From contig NZ_BEGX01000137.1 in NCBI RefSeq assembly GCF_002583555.1, positions 16,981 to 80,980 on the forward strand: DNA of 64,000 nt. The letters run 5' to 3'. Numbering within the stretch: position 1 is the first letter of the stretch; every line of letters begins with the position of its first letter. Below are positions 40,681 to 48,839 of this stretch, one piece after another. The translations under genes were made by a program, and so were the position numbers. The notes below the pieces were generated by a model. That model was not told the origin of the DNA. It did not search any database and saw only the letters and a program-made list of their open reading frames with translations. Source of the DNA: Pseudonocardia sp. N23 (GTDB lineage Bacteria > Actinomycetota > Actinomycetes > Mycobacteriales > Pseudonocardiaceae).

Positions 40681-41748
40681 GTGCCCACCGGACCGCCGCC
40701 GCAACAGGTGCGGTTCTGCCGGTCCGCCGACGGCGTCAAGATCGCCCACGCCCGCTACGGCGAGGGCCCGCCGCTGGTCATCAACTCGTGCTGGCTCTCG
40801 CACCTGCAGTACGACTGGCAGAGCCCGGTGTGGCGGCACTTCGTCGAGGACCTCGGACGCTCGACGACCACCCTGCGCTACGACGAGCGCGGCTTCGGCC
40901 TGTCGGACTGGGACGTCTCCGACTTCTCGTTCGAGGCCCGCATCGCCGACCTGGAGGCCGTCGTCGACGACGCCGGGTTCGACCGGTTCACGTTGCTGGG
41001 CATGGCGCAGGGCGGTCCCGTCGCGATCGCCTACGCCGCCCGCCATCCCGGCCGCGTCGACCGGCTGATCCTGTCGAGCTGCAGCCCCGCGACGATCGTC
41101 GACGATCAGGACGCCGAGATGGAGGAGGCGTTCGTCCACATGATCCGGGTCGGCTGGGCGCGCCCGGAGAGTGAGTTCCGCCGCGTCTTCACCAGCCTGA
41201 TGATCCCCGGCGCGACGCCCGAGCAGATGACCTGGCTCGACGACCTGCTCAAGATGTCCACCTCCGCCGCCAACTGCATCGCGGCGCGCCGTGGCCGCTA
41301 CGGCGTCGACGTCCGCCCGCTGCTGCCCGGCCTCGACGTACCGACGCTGGTGATCCAGTCCCGCGGCGACCGGATGACCGACTTCGACGACGCCCGCGAG
41401 CTCGCCGCGGGCATCCCCGGTGCCCGGCTCGTCGCGCTGGAGAGCGAGAACCACATCCTGCTCGCCGACGAGCCCGCCTGGCCGGTGTTCCTGCGCGAGG
41501 TCACGGGCTTCGTCGCCCCCGATGCGGCGCGGCCCGACGTGACCCAGGCGGTCCGGACGCTGACCGACCGCGAGCGCGACGTCCTGCGCCTCGCCGCGGC
41601 GGGCCACGACAACGACGCCATCGCCGCTGCGCTGACCCTGAGCCCGCGCACGGTCGAGCGGCACCTGCAGAACGCCTACGCGAAGCTCGGGGTCTCGGGC
41701 CGCTCGGCTCGGGCCGCGGCCGTCGCCGCCCTGCTCGCCGCGCGCTGA
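40681..41748 (+). CDS. LuxR regulator with N-terminal alpha/beta-hydrolase-like sensor domain
   Basis: A 355-residue fusion. Residues 1-275 are an alpha/beta-hydrolase fold (GPPLVINSCWLSHLQYDWQSPVW, YDERGFGLSDWD, IQSRGDRMTDFDDARELAAGIPGA, ESENHILL). Residues about 290-355 are a LuxR helix-turn-helix (LTDRERDVLRLAAAGHDNDAIAAALTLSPRTVERHLQNAYAKLGVSGR). The nucleophile elbow reads GMAQGG: Ala109 replaces the catalytic Ser, while the His and Asp positions are kept. It is therefore probably a ligand-binding sensor, not an enzyme. GTG start at 40681. Nothing adjacent shows its target. Confidence 0.87.
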   Translation: MPTGPPPQQVRFCRSADGVKIAHARYGEGPPLVINSCWLSHLQYDWQSPVWRHFVEDLGRSTTTLRYDERGFGLSDWDVSDFSFEARIADLEAVVDDAGFDRFTLLGMAQGGPVAIAYAARHPGRVDRLILSSCSPATIVDDQDAEMEEAFVHMIRVGWARPESEFRRVFTSLMIPGATPEQMTWLDDLLKMSTSAANCIAARRGRYGVDVRPLLPGLDVPTLVIQSRGDRMTDFDDARELAAGIPGARLVALESENHILLADEPAWPVFLREVTGFVAPDAARPDVTQAVRTLTDRERDVLRLAAAGHDNDAIAAALTLSPRTVERHLQNAYAKLGVSGRSARAAAVAALLAAR

Positions 41749-41852
41749 CTACGCGTACGCGCAGCCGCTCGACCCCGGAGTTGGGTGCTGACGCGGATTC
41801 CCCCGGCCCGCGGCGCTCATAGCGTCGACGGCATCCGAAGAACACAGGGGGA

Positions 41853-42338
41853 ATGAAGATGTCCGTCATCACCGAGTCCGTCGAGAAGTTCAGCGCCGAC
41901 CCCGGCACCGGCCGCATCACGCCCGCCGTCACCGCCACGGCGGCCAACGGCCACACCCGGCTCTCGACCGGCCCGTTCAACTTCGAGTGCGACCTGCCGC
42001 CCGCGGTCGGCGGGGGCGGCACCGCGCCCAGCCCGACGGCCTACCTGCTCGGCGCCCTCGCGGGGTGTGCTGTCTCCTTCATCTCCTCTACGCTCGCGCC
42101 GCAGTTCGACGTCGAGCTCACCGAGCTGTCCGCGACGGCCCGTTGCGAGAGCAGCCTGGCTGCGCTGCTGGGGATCGACGGCGCCGCGCCCGACCTGACC
42201 GGCCTGACGATCGAGATCACGATCGACTCGCCGAGCCCCGCCGACCGGGTCGACGCGATGCGCCGGGCCTGGACCGAGCGCTGCCCGGTGTACCTGTCGC
42301 TGGTCCGCCCGATGTCCGTCGACGTCGTCTTCAGCTGA
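41853..42338 (+). CDS. OsmC-family peroxide-reducing or stress protein
   Basis: A 161-residue OsmC/Ohr-fold protein: GHTRLSTGPFNFECDLPPAVGGGGTAPSPTAYLLGALAGCAVSFISSTL, then LTIEITIDSPSPADRVDAMRRAWTERCPVYLSLVRP. Cys in FECDLP, LAGCAV and ERCPVY are candidates; the second and third sit at the peroxidatic and resolving positions of the family. It would reduce organic hydroperoxides with a thiol partner. GGGGG five bases before the ATG at 41853. Confidence 0.9.
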   Translation: MKMSVITESVEKFSADPGTGRITPAVTATAANGHTRLSTGPFNFECDLPPAVGGGGTAPSPTAYLLGALAGCAVSFISSTLAPQFDVELTELSATARCESSLAALLGIDGAAPDLTGLTIEITIDSPSPADRVDAMRRAWTERCPVYLSLVRPMSVDVVFS

Positions 42339-42454
42339 GCCGCGAGTCCCGGGGGTTCTCCCCCGGGGTGCGGGGGGCTGCCCGATCGATCCGCCGTCGT
42401 GGGCCCGCCAGGGTGGAGCGAACACGACCACAGCGACGAAACGGACGGTGCCCG

Positions 42455-43333
42455 ATGCTGCACGCCGACCCGGAGACCGACCCCGGGACCGACCCGGCCG
42501 AGCTCCACATCCTCGTGCGCCGGCACGGCACCGGCGGTCTCCCGTCCGAGCTGCTCACCCGGCTCGCCGCCGACCGCGACGCCACCCGCGACCCGTTCCT
42601 CGTCGACTACCTCGACGGTGTCCTCACCGGATCCGGGGCCTTCCTCGGGCTGCCGCTGCTGGAGCGGGTCCGGGCCGCCGCCGCGCTCTCCGCCGAGGAG
42701 ATGGCCACCCTGCTCGTCGCCGATGTCGTCGCCCACGAACGCGCCGTCGACGCAGCCGACCCGGCCCGGCACCGTCGCCGGGTCCGGCACGCGCTGCGGT
42801 TCGTCGCCGTCATGACGCGGACCCCGCTCGCCGAGGTCGATCTCCCCGCCTTCCCGGGGGGCCCGGCCGAGCCGTGGTTCGCCCGGACCGCGCACCCCGT
42901 CACCGGGGAGCACGACGACGTCGTGCTCGTCCGGATCCTGCAGGCCCGGGAGATGCTCTTCACCGTCCTCGCCGACGACGTGCGTTCAGCGACGCTGGCC
43001 GTCCGCGACGGCCGCACCGCCGAGGCGCAGGAGCTGGTCGCGCACGCCGCGACGATGCTCGACCGCGCCACGATGCTGTCCCGGGTCATCGCGATCCCGC
43101 TGGCCGGCGACGTCCGGTCGGAACGCTACGAGCGGTTCGCCGCGGCCTGCGGGCCACTGGGGAAGCGGCTGCGCGAGGCCCGGCCGGACACCCTCGCTGG
43201 GGCCGTCGCCGCCGACCAGGGCTCCGACCTCGTCGCCGCGCTCGACCGTCTCGACGAAGCCCGCCGACGCTGGTCGGGCCGGCTCACCGCCGACGCCGCC
43301 CGCGGCCCGGTCCGGGTCGCCGACGCGGCCTGA
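42455..43333 (+). CDS. Helical protein, possibly tryptophan-2,3-dioxygenase-like
   Basis: The 292-residue all-helical protein has a mid-section (GEHDDVVLVRILQAREMLFTVLADDVRSATLAVRDG, then HAATMLDRATMLSRVIAIPLAGDV) that recalls the helix pair of the tryptophan 2,3-dioxygenase/PrnB superfamily, with a His near the expected haem-facing place. The similarity is weak and from memory; the rest does not match. No membrane segment or signal. It is followed at 115 bases by a 2OG-Fe(II) oxygenase gene, which might use a related substrate. ATG at 42455. Confidence 0.6.
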   Translation: MLHADPETDPGTDPAELHILVRRHGTGGLPSELLTRLAADRDATRDPFLVDYLDGVLTGSGAFLGLPLLERVRAAAALSAEEMATLLVADVVAHERAVDAADPARHRRRVRHALRFVAVMTRTPLAEVDLPAFPGGPAEPWFARTAHPVTGEHDDVVLVRILQAREMLFTVLADDVRSATLAVRDGRTAEAQELVAHAATMLDRATMLSRVIAIPLAGDVRSERYERFAAACGPLGKRLREARPDTLAGAVAADQGSDLVAALDRLDEARRRWSGRLTADAARGPVRVADAA

Positions 43334-43448
43334 GCGGTGCGCTCCGGCGACCGGGTCCGGTAGGGACGGACCGTCGCCGCCGACCGGCTCGCGGAACCGA
43401 GTGGCATGACCGTGCCGTTCGTGCACCAGGCGACCTACCCTCGACGGC

Positions 43449-44483
43449 ATGGACATCCCGGTGCTGGCCTTCGACCGGGCGCGTGGCGCCGACGGCACGT
43501 TCGACCCCGAGTTCCTCGGCGCCCTGCGCGCCGCGCTGCACGAGGTCGGATTCCTGCAACTGACCGACTTCGGCGCCGCACCCGGCCAGGTCGCCGGGTT
43601 CACCGACGTCGTCGGCCGGTTCTTCGCGCTGCCACCGCAGGAACGGCTCGTCCTGGACAACCGGCTGTCCCCGCACTTCCGCGGCTACACCCGGCTCGGG
43701 CACGAGATCACCGCCGGCCGTCCCGACGCCCGCGAGCAGCTCGACTACGGCCCCGAGCTGCCCGCGCGTCCCCGGGAGGAGTGGGACGCGCCCTTCCGGC
43801 TGCTGGAGGGCCCCAACCAGTGGCCCGACGCGCTGCCCGAACTGCGCACCGTCGTGCTGGCCTGGGCCGACCTGATGTGCCGGGTCGCCGAGGAGCTCAC
43901 CCGCGCCGTCGCGGCGTCTCTCGGGCTGCCCGAGGACCAGTTCGCCGACGCCTTCGCCGGCGAGCCGCACTGGTTCGGCAAGCTCATCCGCTACGTCGGC
44001 GCCGACTCCGACGGGCCGGAGGCCCAGGGCGTCGGTCCGCACGCCGACTGGGGGTTCCTCACGCTGCTGCTGCAGGACGGCACCGGCGGGCTGCAGGCGC
44101 GGCCACCGCGCGCGACGGAATGGGTCGACGTCCCACCGGTCGACGGCGCGCTGGTGATCAACGTCGGCGAGATGCTCGAGGTGGCCACCCACGGGTACCT
44201 GGTGTCGACGGTGCACCGGGTCCTGCCGTGCGCTCCCGGCACCACGCGGCAGTCGGCCGGGTTCTTCTGGTCGCCGCGGCTCGACGCGACACTCGACGCC
44301 GTCCCACTGGCCCCGGAGCTGGCCGCGAACGCGCCGGGTGTCGTCGAGTCCGCGCACAACGCGCTGCTGCCGCGGTTCGGCGACAACGCACTCAAGGGCT
44401 GGTTCCGCTCGCATCCGGAGGTCGCGCAGCGGCACCACCCGGAGCTGGCCTCGGAGCTCGCGGCCGGGTCCGTCCGCCCCTGA
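43449..44483 (+). CDS. 2-oxoglutarate/Fe(II) oxygenase, isopenicillin-N-synthase-like
   Basis: The 344-residue non-haem iron enzyme has the DIOX_N-type start (PVLAFDRARGADG...FLGALRAALHEVGFLQLTDFG), the iron ligands HADWG (His-x-Asp) and STVHRVLP (distal His), and RQSAGFFWSP with the Arg that holds 2-oxoglutarate. FFALPPQERL and HFRGYTRLGHE are also family-typical. It couples decarboxylation of 2-oxoglutarate to oxidation of a small molecule. The substrate is not deducible. ATG at 43449; no close operon partner. Confidence 0.92.
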   Translation: MDIPVLAFDRARGADGTFDPEFLGALRAALHEVGFLQLTDFGAAPGQVAGFTDVVGRFFALPPQERLVLDNRLSPHFRGYTRLGHEITAGRPDAREQLDYGPELPARPREEWDAPFRLLEGPNQWPDALPELRTVVLAWADLMCRVAEELTRAVAASLGLPEDQFADAFAGEPHWFGKLIRYVGADSDGPEAQGVGPHADWGFLTLLLQDGTGGLQARPPRATEWVDVPPVDGALVINVGEMLEVATHGYLVSTVHRVLPCAPGTTRQSAGFFWSPRLDATLDAVPLAPELAANAPGVVESAHNALLPRFGDNALKGWFRSHPEVAQRHHPELASELAAGSVRP

Positions 44484-44795
44484 CCGCCGCGGCTACGTAG
44501 TTCCCGTCATGTCGGGGAGCGACGACGACTGCCACCACGGATGTCAAGGCACGGCTGTACACGGCCGCCGGACGGCGCGAGGTGCAGCTCGCGGACCTCG
44601 GCCTCGATGGTGCGCCAGTAGCCGGTGTGTGCCGTCGTCGGGCCGGTCGAACGCTCGGACCCGGTCCCGCGGAACCTCCGGTGAACATTGCGTCGGGACT
44701 GCGCACCCGGGACGAAGCGGGCGGCGCACCGGGGGCGGAGCGGGTAGGCCGGACGACCGGTGGCGGTCGCGCGAGATCCACGGCACGATCCCGGC
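44484..44795. other. 312-base gap without a convincing gene
   Basis: No complete gene is visible. One plus-strand frame from about 44539 reads VKARLYTAAGRREVQLADLGLDGAP, which looks like protein text and could be the N terminus of a lost gene, but it degrades within 30 codons into Arg/Gly/Pro sequence and I cannot name it. The final 50 bases probably carry the promoter of the gene at 44796. Confidence 0.3.
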
Positions 44796-45722
44796 GTGGA
44801 CTACGCGACGATGCGTGACCTGTTCTTCGCCGCCCCCTCGCAGGAGCGGCCGCCGGCACCTGCGGTGGCGGGGGCGAGCCCCGCCCGGGCGTTGCGCGAC
44901 GCGTTCGAACCCCTTGCGTCGCAGGCGATCTGGTCGGCGGAGAGCGCCGATGGCTACCGCGGACTGGGTCTCGACGACTTCTTCGTCGCCTACGTCCGCC
45001 AGCGCACGGCCCCGCTGGGCGAGCCGGCCGCGCTGGTCGCGGTGACCGCTATGGGGGTGTTCTCCTACGACCTCATCGCGCCGCAGTACGAGGCCGGGAT
45101 CGCCGCGATCAGCCGGGCGGACGCCGTCCGCGTCCGCACCACCGCGCCCGGCGCGACCCTGCGCCGCGTGCTCGCCGACGAACCGGATCTCGACGCCCGC
45201 GCCGCCGCCGTGCTGGCGGGCCTGCGCCGCGGTCTCGACGCCGCCGACGCCACGTCGCGGCCGTTGTTCACCGGGCTGCGTGCCGAGCCCTGGCCCGCCG
45301 ACGTCCTCGCCGCCCTCGTGCACGCCTGCAACCAGCTGCGCGAGCACCGCGGCGACTCCCATCTCGCGGTGTGCGCCGTCGCGGGGCTCGATCCGGTGGA
45401 GATGAACATCCTGACCGAGTTGTACTGCGGCTACCCGCTGCTGGAGTACACAGCGACCCGCGGCTGGAGCGCCGAGCAGATGGACGCCGCGGTCGGGAGG
45501 CTGCGCGCCCGTGACCTCGTCGACGAGTCGGGCGCGATGACCGCTGCCGGCCAGGACTTCCGGCACGGCCTCGAGGAGCAGACCGACGCGATGCAGCAGT
45601 CGGTCGTCGACGCCATCGGGGACGACATCGGCGCCGTCACCGCGGAGCTGAACCGCTGGTCGGACGCGCTCGTGGCAGGCGGTGCGGCACCGGTCGACCC
45701 GGCGAAGCGGCTGGCCGGGTAG
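44796..45722 (+). CDS. SalK/SCO6745-like helical protein
   Basis: The 308-residue protein resembles the actinomycete SCO6745/SalK family. It shows an N-terminal ALRDAFEPLASQAIWSAESADGYRGLGLDDFFVAYVRQRTAPLG, a middle VLAALVHACNQLREHRGDSHLAVCAVAGLDPVEMNILTELYCGYPLLEYTATRGWSAEQMDAA with helix-turn-helix-like character, and a C-terminal helical tail. The family function is uncertain. GTG at 44796; an internal ATG at 44811 is an alternative. It is followed at once by a strong terminator. Confidence 0.75.
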   Translation: MDYATMRDLFFAAPSQERPPAPAVAGASPARALRDAFEPLASQAIWSAESADGYRGLGLDDFFVAYVRQRTAPLGEPAALVAVTAMGVFSYDLIAPQYEAGIAAISRADAVRVRTTAPGATLRRVLADEPDLDARAAAVLAGLRRGLDAADATSRPLFTGLRAEPWPADVLAALVHACNQLREHRGDSHLAVCAVAGLDPVEMNILTELYCGYPLLEYTATRGWSAEQMDAAVGRLRARDLVDESGAMTAAGQDFRHGLEEQTDAMQQSVVDAIGDDIGAVTAELNRWSDALVAGGAAPVDPAKRLAG

Positions 45723-45727
45723 GTCGT

Positions 45728-45762
45728 GGGGGGCGATGGTCGCATGGCGACCATCGCCACCC
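45728..45762 (+). terminator. Hairpin terminator
   Basis: GGCGATGGTCGC (45732-45743) and GCGACCATCGCC (45747-45758) form a perfect 12-base stem with a 3-base loop; after one mismatch, three more G-C pairs extend it (45728-45730 with 45760-45762). It begins six bases past the stop of the SalK-like gene. Confidence 0.75.
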
Positions 45763-45772
45763 ACAGGGGTCG

Positions 45773-45943
45773 GAACTCCTCGTGCACGGCCGGGTCCTGG
45801 TCCCGGATCCGGCCGCGCTCCAGGCCCGATATCGCGGCGATCTCGTCGGCGGTGAGCGCGAAGCCGAACACGTCGAGGTTCTGCCGCCGGCGCTCCGGGT
45901 TCGACGACGCCGGGATCGGCCCCGCGCCGAGCTGGGTGTGCCG
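45773..45943 (-). pseudogene. C-terminal remnant of an aldo/keto reductase
   Basis: On the minus strand the frame reads RHTQLGAGPIPASSNPERRQNLDVFGFALTADEIAAISGLERGRIRDQDPAVHEEF, the last 55 or so residues of an aldo/keto reductase (the NADPH 2'-phosphate-binding loop and C-terminal helix). The TIM-barrel catalytic part is missing and the expected stop after HEEF is lost, so the frame runs on into the terminator. A remnant, not an active gene. Confidence 0.75.
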
Positions 45944-46009
45944 TAGTTTCAGGACATCAGAGCCAAGACGGCTCCCCGGCCGCCGCCCCGCGGTGGCGGG
46001 CGCCGGGGT

Positions 46010-46510
46010 TCAGGCCAGCGAGTTCGCGACCCGCTCGAGGCGGTCCATCGACTCCTGCATGCCACCTTCCATACCCGACCCGATGTGCGCGTCGCGGTGC
46101 GCCGCCTCGGTGTGTTCGACGAGCATCGTCAGCGTCGTGCGGCCGTCCACCTCGGTGAACGTGACCGTGTCGAGTGCCTCGCCGTCGGGCATGCCTTCGA
46201 ACACCTCGGTCATGACGAGCTTCTCGTTCGTCTCGACCTCGCGGTACTCGCCGTGGAACCCGACCTCGAACCCGCCGTCCGCGACCATCACGTAGCGCCA
46301 CCGCCCGCCGACCCGCAGGTCGACCTCGGCGAGCGTGACCTCGCCGCGCTCTCCGCTCCACCAGCGCTTGATCAGCTCCGGCGTGGTGTAGGCCTTCCAC
46401 ACCAGGTGCCGGGGCGCCGCGAACTCGCGGGTGATGACGATGCCGGTGTCACCCTGCAGCGTCACCGTCGCGCTGTGGTCGGTGGCCAGTGCCGTGTTCT
46501 CCGAACCCAT
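46010..46510 (-). CDS. SRPBCC (AHSA1-type) protein paired with ArsR
   Basis: The 166-residue protein has the activator-of-Hsp90-like START fold: VITREFAAPRHLVWKAYTTPELIKRWWSGERGEVTLAEVDLRVGGRWRYVM, then VFEGMPDGEALDTVTFTEVDGRTTLTMLVEH, ending in a long C-terminal helix (GGMQESMDRLERVANSLA). Such proteins bind a hydrophobic ligand and are very often encoded with an ArsR regulator, as here. Its start lies about 62 bases inside the ArsR gene, an unusually long overlap in another frame, so the two must be cotranscribed. Confidence 0.9.
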   Translation of the reverse strand: MGSENTALATDHSATVTLQGDTGIVITREFAAPRHLVWKAYTTPELIKRWWSGERGEVTLAEVDLRVGGRWRYVMVADGGFEVGFHGEYREVETNEKLVMTEVFEGMPDGEALDTVTFTEVDGRTTLTMLVEHTEAAHRDAHIGSGMEGGMQESMDRLERVANSLA

Positions 46511-46844
46511 CGGACTCCTCCTCCATCAGTTGTGCCAGTACGACGTCCATCCGGTCGAACCGCTCCGACCAGAGCTGCTCGAAGGCGCGCACCCAGTCGT
46601 GGATGGGCTTGAGCGGCACGGGGTTCAGCCGGTAGAGCCGGCGGCGTCCCTCGTCGCGGACGTCGACCAGGCCGACCTCCCGGAGCACCCGCAGGTGCTT
46701 CGAGACCAGGGGCTGTGCGACGCACAAGCGCTCGACGATGTCGTTCACCGCGAGCTCGCCGCGCGCGAGGAGGTCGAGAATCTCCCGCCGCCTCGGCTCG
46801 GCCACCGCGTTGAACGCGTCGGTGGTGGTTGCCGCCCGTGCCAT
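46449..46844 (-). CDS. ArsR-family regulator
   Basis: The 131-residue winged-helix repressor reads FNAVAEPRRREILDLLARGELAVNDIVERLCVAQPLVSKHLRVLREVGLVDVRDEGRRRLYRLNPVPLKPIHDWVRAFEQLWSERFDRMDVVLAQL. It lacks CxC metal ligands. It belongs to the group that controls SRPBCC genes. The start at 46844 lies six bases from a good -10 element, so the message is probably leaderless. The C-terminal 20 or so residues overlap the SRPBCC gene. Confidence 0.92.
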   Translation of the reverse strand: MARAATTTDAFNAVAEPRRREILDLLARGELAVNDIVERLCVAQPLVSKHLRVLREVGLVDVRDEGRRRLYRLNPVPLKPIHDWVRAFEQLWSERFDRMDVVLAQLMEEESDGFGEHGTGHRPQRDGDAAG

Positions 46845-46850
46845 GTCCGA

Positions 46851-46878
46851 AACGTATACCTATATGGGAATATGTCAA
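46851..46878 (-). promoter_or_regulatory. Promoter and operator of the ArsR-SRPBCC pair
   Basis: On the minus strand TTGACA (46873-46878) and TACGTT (46851-46856) are 16 bases apart. The -10 lies six bases from the ATG, which puts the transcript start at or next to the A of the start codon: a leaderless mRNA. The spacer is strikingly A/T-rich for this genome and holds ATAT-N4-ATAT, a likely ArsR operator between the two boxes. Confidence 0.7.
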
Positions 46879-47001
46879 GTCTCCAGTTCGTGCTCGTGCC
46901 CGGGTGGAAGCGAACTGATCGTCCGGCGAGGTGCCGCCGACGCCCGCCGACGGGTTGAATGGACGCGGAACGACAGTCGTCTCATGGCAAGGAGGCCACG
47001 A

Positions 47002-48807
47002 GTGACCCAGTCCGTCGAACAGACCGCGAGCGCAGCCCCGACCGCCACCGAAGAATGGCTCACCGCGTTCCAGAACGCGCTCACCGCGCGAGATGTCGAC
47101 GCCGCCGCGGCATTGTTCGCCGACGAGAGCTTCTGGCGCGACATCGTCTCGTTCACCTGGAACATCACGACCGTCGAGGGCCCCGCCGGCGTCGCCGACC
47201 TGTTGCGCGCCACCCTCGACGAGGTCGAGCCCGCCGGCTTCCGCGCCACCGAGGAACCCGCCGAGGCCGACGGCGTCATCACCGCCTGGATCGCCTTCGA
47301 GACGAAGGTCGGCCGGGGCTCGGGGCTGCTGCGACTCGTCGGCGGCAAGGCGTTCACCCTGCTCACCACCCTCGACGAGCTCAAGGGCCACGAGGAACCC
47401 GCCCGCGAACGCCGCTCACAGGGCGTCCGCCACGGTGCCTTCCGCGACCGCGTGACCTGGGCCGAGAACCGCGAGCGGGAAGCCGCCGAGCTCGGCTACA
47501 CCGTGCAGCCCGAGGTGCTGATCATCGGCGGCGGCCAGGGCGGCATCGCCCTCGGTGCCCGCCTGCGCCAGCTCGGCGTGCCCACGATCATCATCGAGCG
47601 CAACGAACGTCCCGGCGACTCCTGGCGCAAGCGCTACAAGTCCCTCGCCCTGCACGACCCGGTCTGGTACGACCACCTGCCCTACCTGCCGTTCCCGGAG
47701 AACTGGCCGGTCTTCTCGCCGAAGGACAAGATCGGCGACTGGCTCGAGATGTACACGAAGGTCATGGAGCTCAACTACTGGGGCTCGACCACCGCCACGA
47801 GCGCCGTCCGCGACGGGGACGAGTGGACGGTCGTCGTCGACCGCGACGGCGAGGAGGTCACCCTCCACCCGAAGCAGCTCGTCCTCGCCCTCGGTGCCTC
47901 CGGCCTGCCCGTCGTGCCCGAGATTCCCGGCGCCGAGAAGTTCCGCGGCGACCAGCACCACTCCTCCGCCCACCCCGGGCCCGACGAGTACAAGGGCAAG
48001 AAGGCTGTCGTCATCGGCTCGAACAACTCCGCCCACGACATCTGCGCCGCGCTCTGGGAGGCCGGCGCCGACGTCACCATGGTGCAGCGCAGCTCCACCC
48101 ACATCGTGCGGTCCGACTCACTGATGGATCTCGGCGTCGGCGACCTCTACTCCGAGCGCGCGCTCGCCGCCGGCGTCACCACGTTCAAGGGCGACACGAT
48201 CTTCGCCTCGCTGCCGTTCCGGATCCTGCACACGTTCCAGATCCCGACCTACGAGGCGATCGCCGAACGCGACGCGGACTTCTACGCCCGGCTGGAGAAG
48301 GCCGGCTTCGACCTCGACTGGGGCGACGACGGATCCGGCCTGTTCCTCAAGTACCTGCGCCGCGGCTCCGGCTACTACATCGACGTCGGCGCGTCCGAGC
48401 TCGTCGCGAGCGGCGACGTGAAGCTGGCCAAGGGTCAGGTCACCGAGCTGACCGAGGACGAGGTCGTCCTGGGCGACGGCACCCGGCTGCCCGCCGACCT
48501 CGTCGTCTACGCGACGGGCTACGGCTCGATGAACCAGCTCGCCGCCGGGATCATCGGCCAGGACATGGCCGACAAGGTCGGCAAGGTCTGGGGGCTGGGC
48601 TCGGCGACCACCAAGGACCCCGGCCCGTGGGAGGGCGAGCTGCGCAACATGTGGAAGCCCACCGCCCAGGAGGGCCTGTGGATCCACGGCGGCAACCTCG
48701 CGCTGTCCCGCTACTACTCGCTCTACCTGGCCCTGCAGCTCAAGGCCCGCCAGGAGGGCATCCCGACGCCCGTCTACAACCAGGCCGAGGTGCACCACAC
48801 CGAGTAG
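47002..48807 (+). CDS. Flavin-containing monooxygenase with N-terminal NTF2-like domain
   Basis: A protein of about 601 residues. Residues 10-135 are NTF2/SnoaL-like (ATEEWLTAFQNALTARDVDAAAALFADESFWRDIVSFTWN). From about 160 a flavin monooxygenase follows: FAD motif VLIIGGGQGGIALGARLRQLG, the RPGDSWRKRYKSLALHDPVWYDHLP block, NADPH motif AVVIGSNNSAHDICAALWEAGADVTMVQRSS, and LVVYATGYGSMN near the C terminus. It oxidises a soft nucleophile (S or N) or a ketone. I choose the GTG at 47002 because AAGGAGG ends six bases before it; an ATG at 46984 has no site. Confidence 0.92.
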   Translation: MTQSVEQTASAAPTATEEWLTAFQNALTARDVDAAAALFADESFWRDIVSFTWNITTVEGPAGVADLLRATLDEVEPAGFRATEEPAEADGVITAWIAFETKVGRGSGLLRLVGGKAFTLLTTLDELKGHEEPARERRSQGVRHGAFRDRVTWAENREREAAELGYTVQPEVLIIGGGQGGIALGARLRQLGVPTIIIERNERPGDSWRKRYKSLALHDPVWYDHLPYLPFPENWPVFSPKDKIGDWLEMYTKVMELNYWGSTTATSAVRDGDEWTVVVDRDGEEVTLHPKQLVLALGASGLPVVPEIPGAEKFRGDQHHSSAHPGPDEYKGKKAVVIGSNNSAHDICAALWEAGADVTMVQRSSTHIVRSDSLMDLGVGDLYSERALAAGVTTFKGDTIFASLPFRILHTFQIPTYEAIAERDADFYARLEKAGFDLDWGDDGSGLFLKYLRRGSGYYIDVGASELVASGDVKLAKGQVTELTEDEVVLGDGTRLPADLVVYATGYGSMNQLAAGIIGQDMADKVGKVWGLGSATTKDPGPWEGELRNMWKPTAQEGLWIHGGNLALSRYYSLYLALQLKARQEGIPTPVYNQAEVHHTE

Positions 48808-48839
48808 CCCTGTGAGTGGCGACGTTCGGGGGGCTGTAC

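Noticed and set aside
44539..44620. Possible start of a lost gene (VKARLYTAAGRREVQLADL)
   Set aside because: Plausible for about 25 codons only, then degenerates; family not identifiable.
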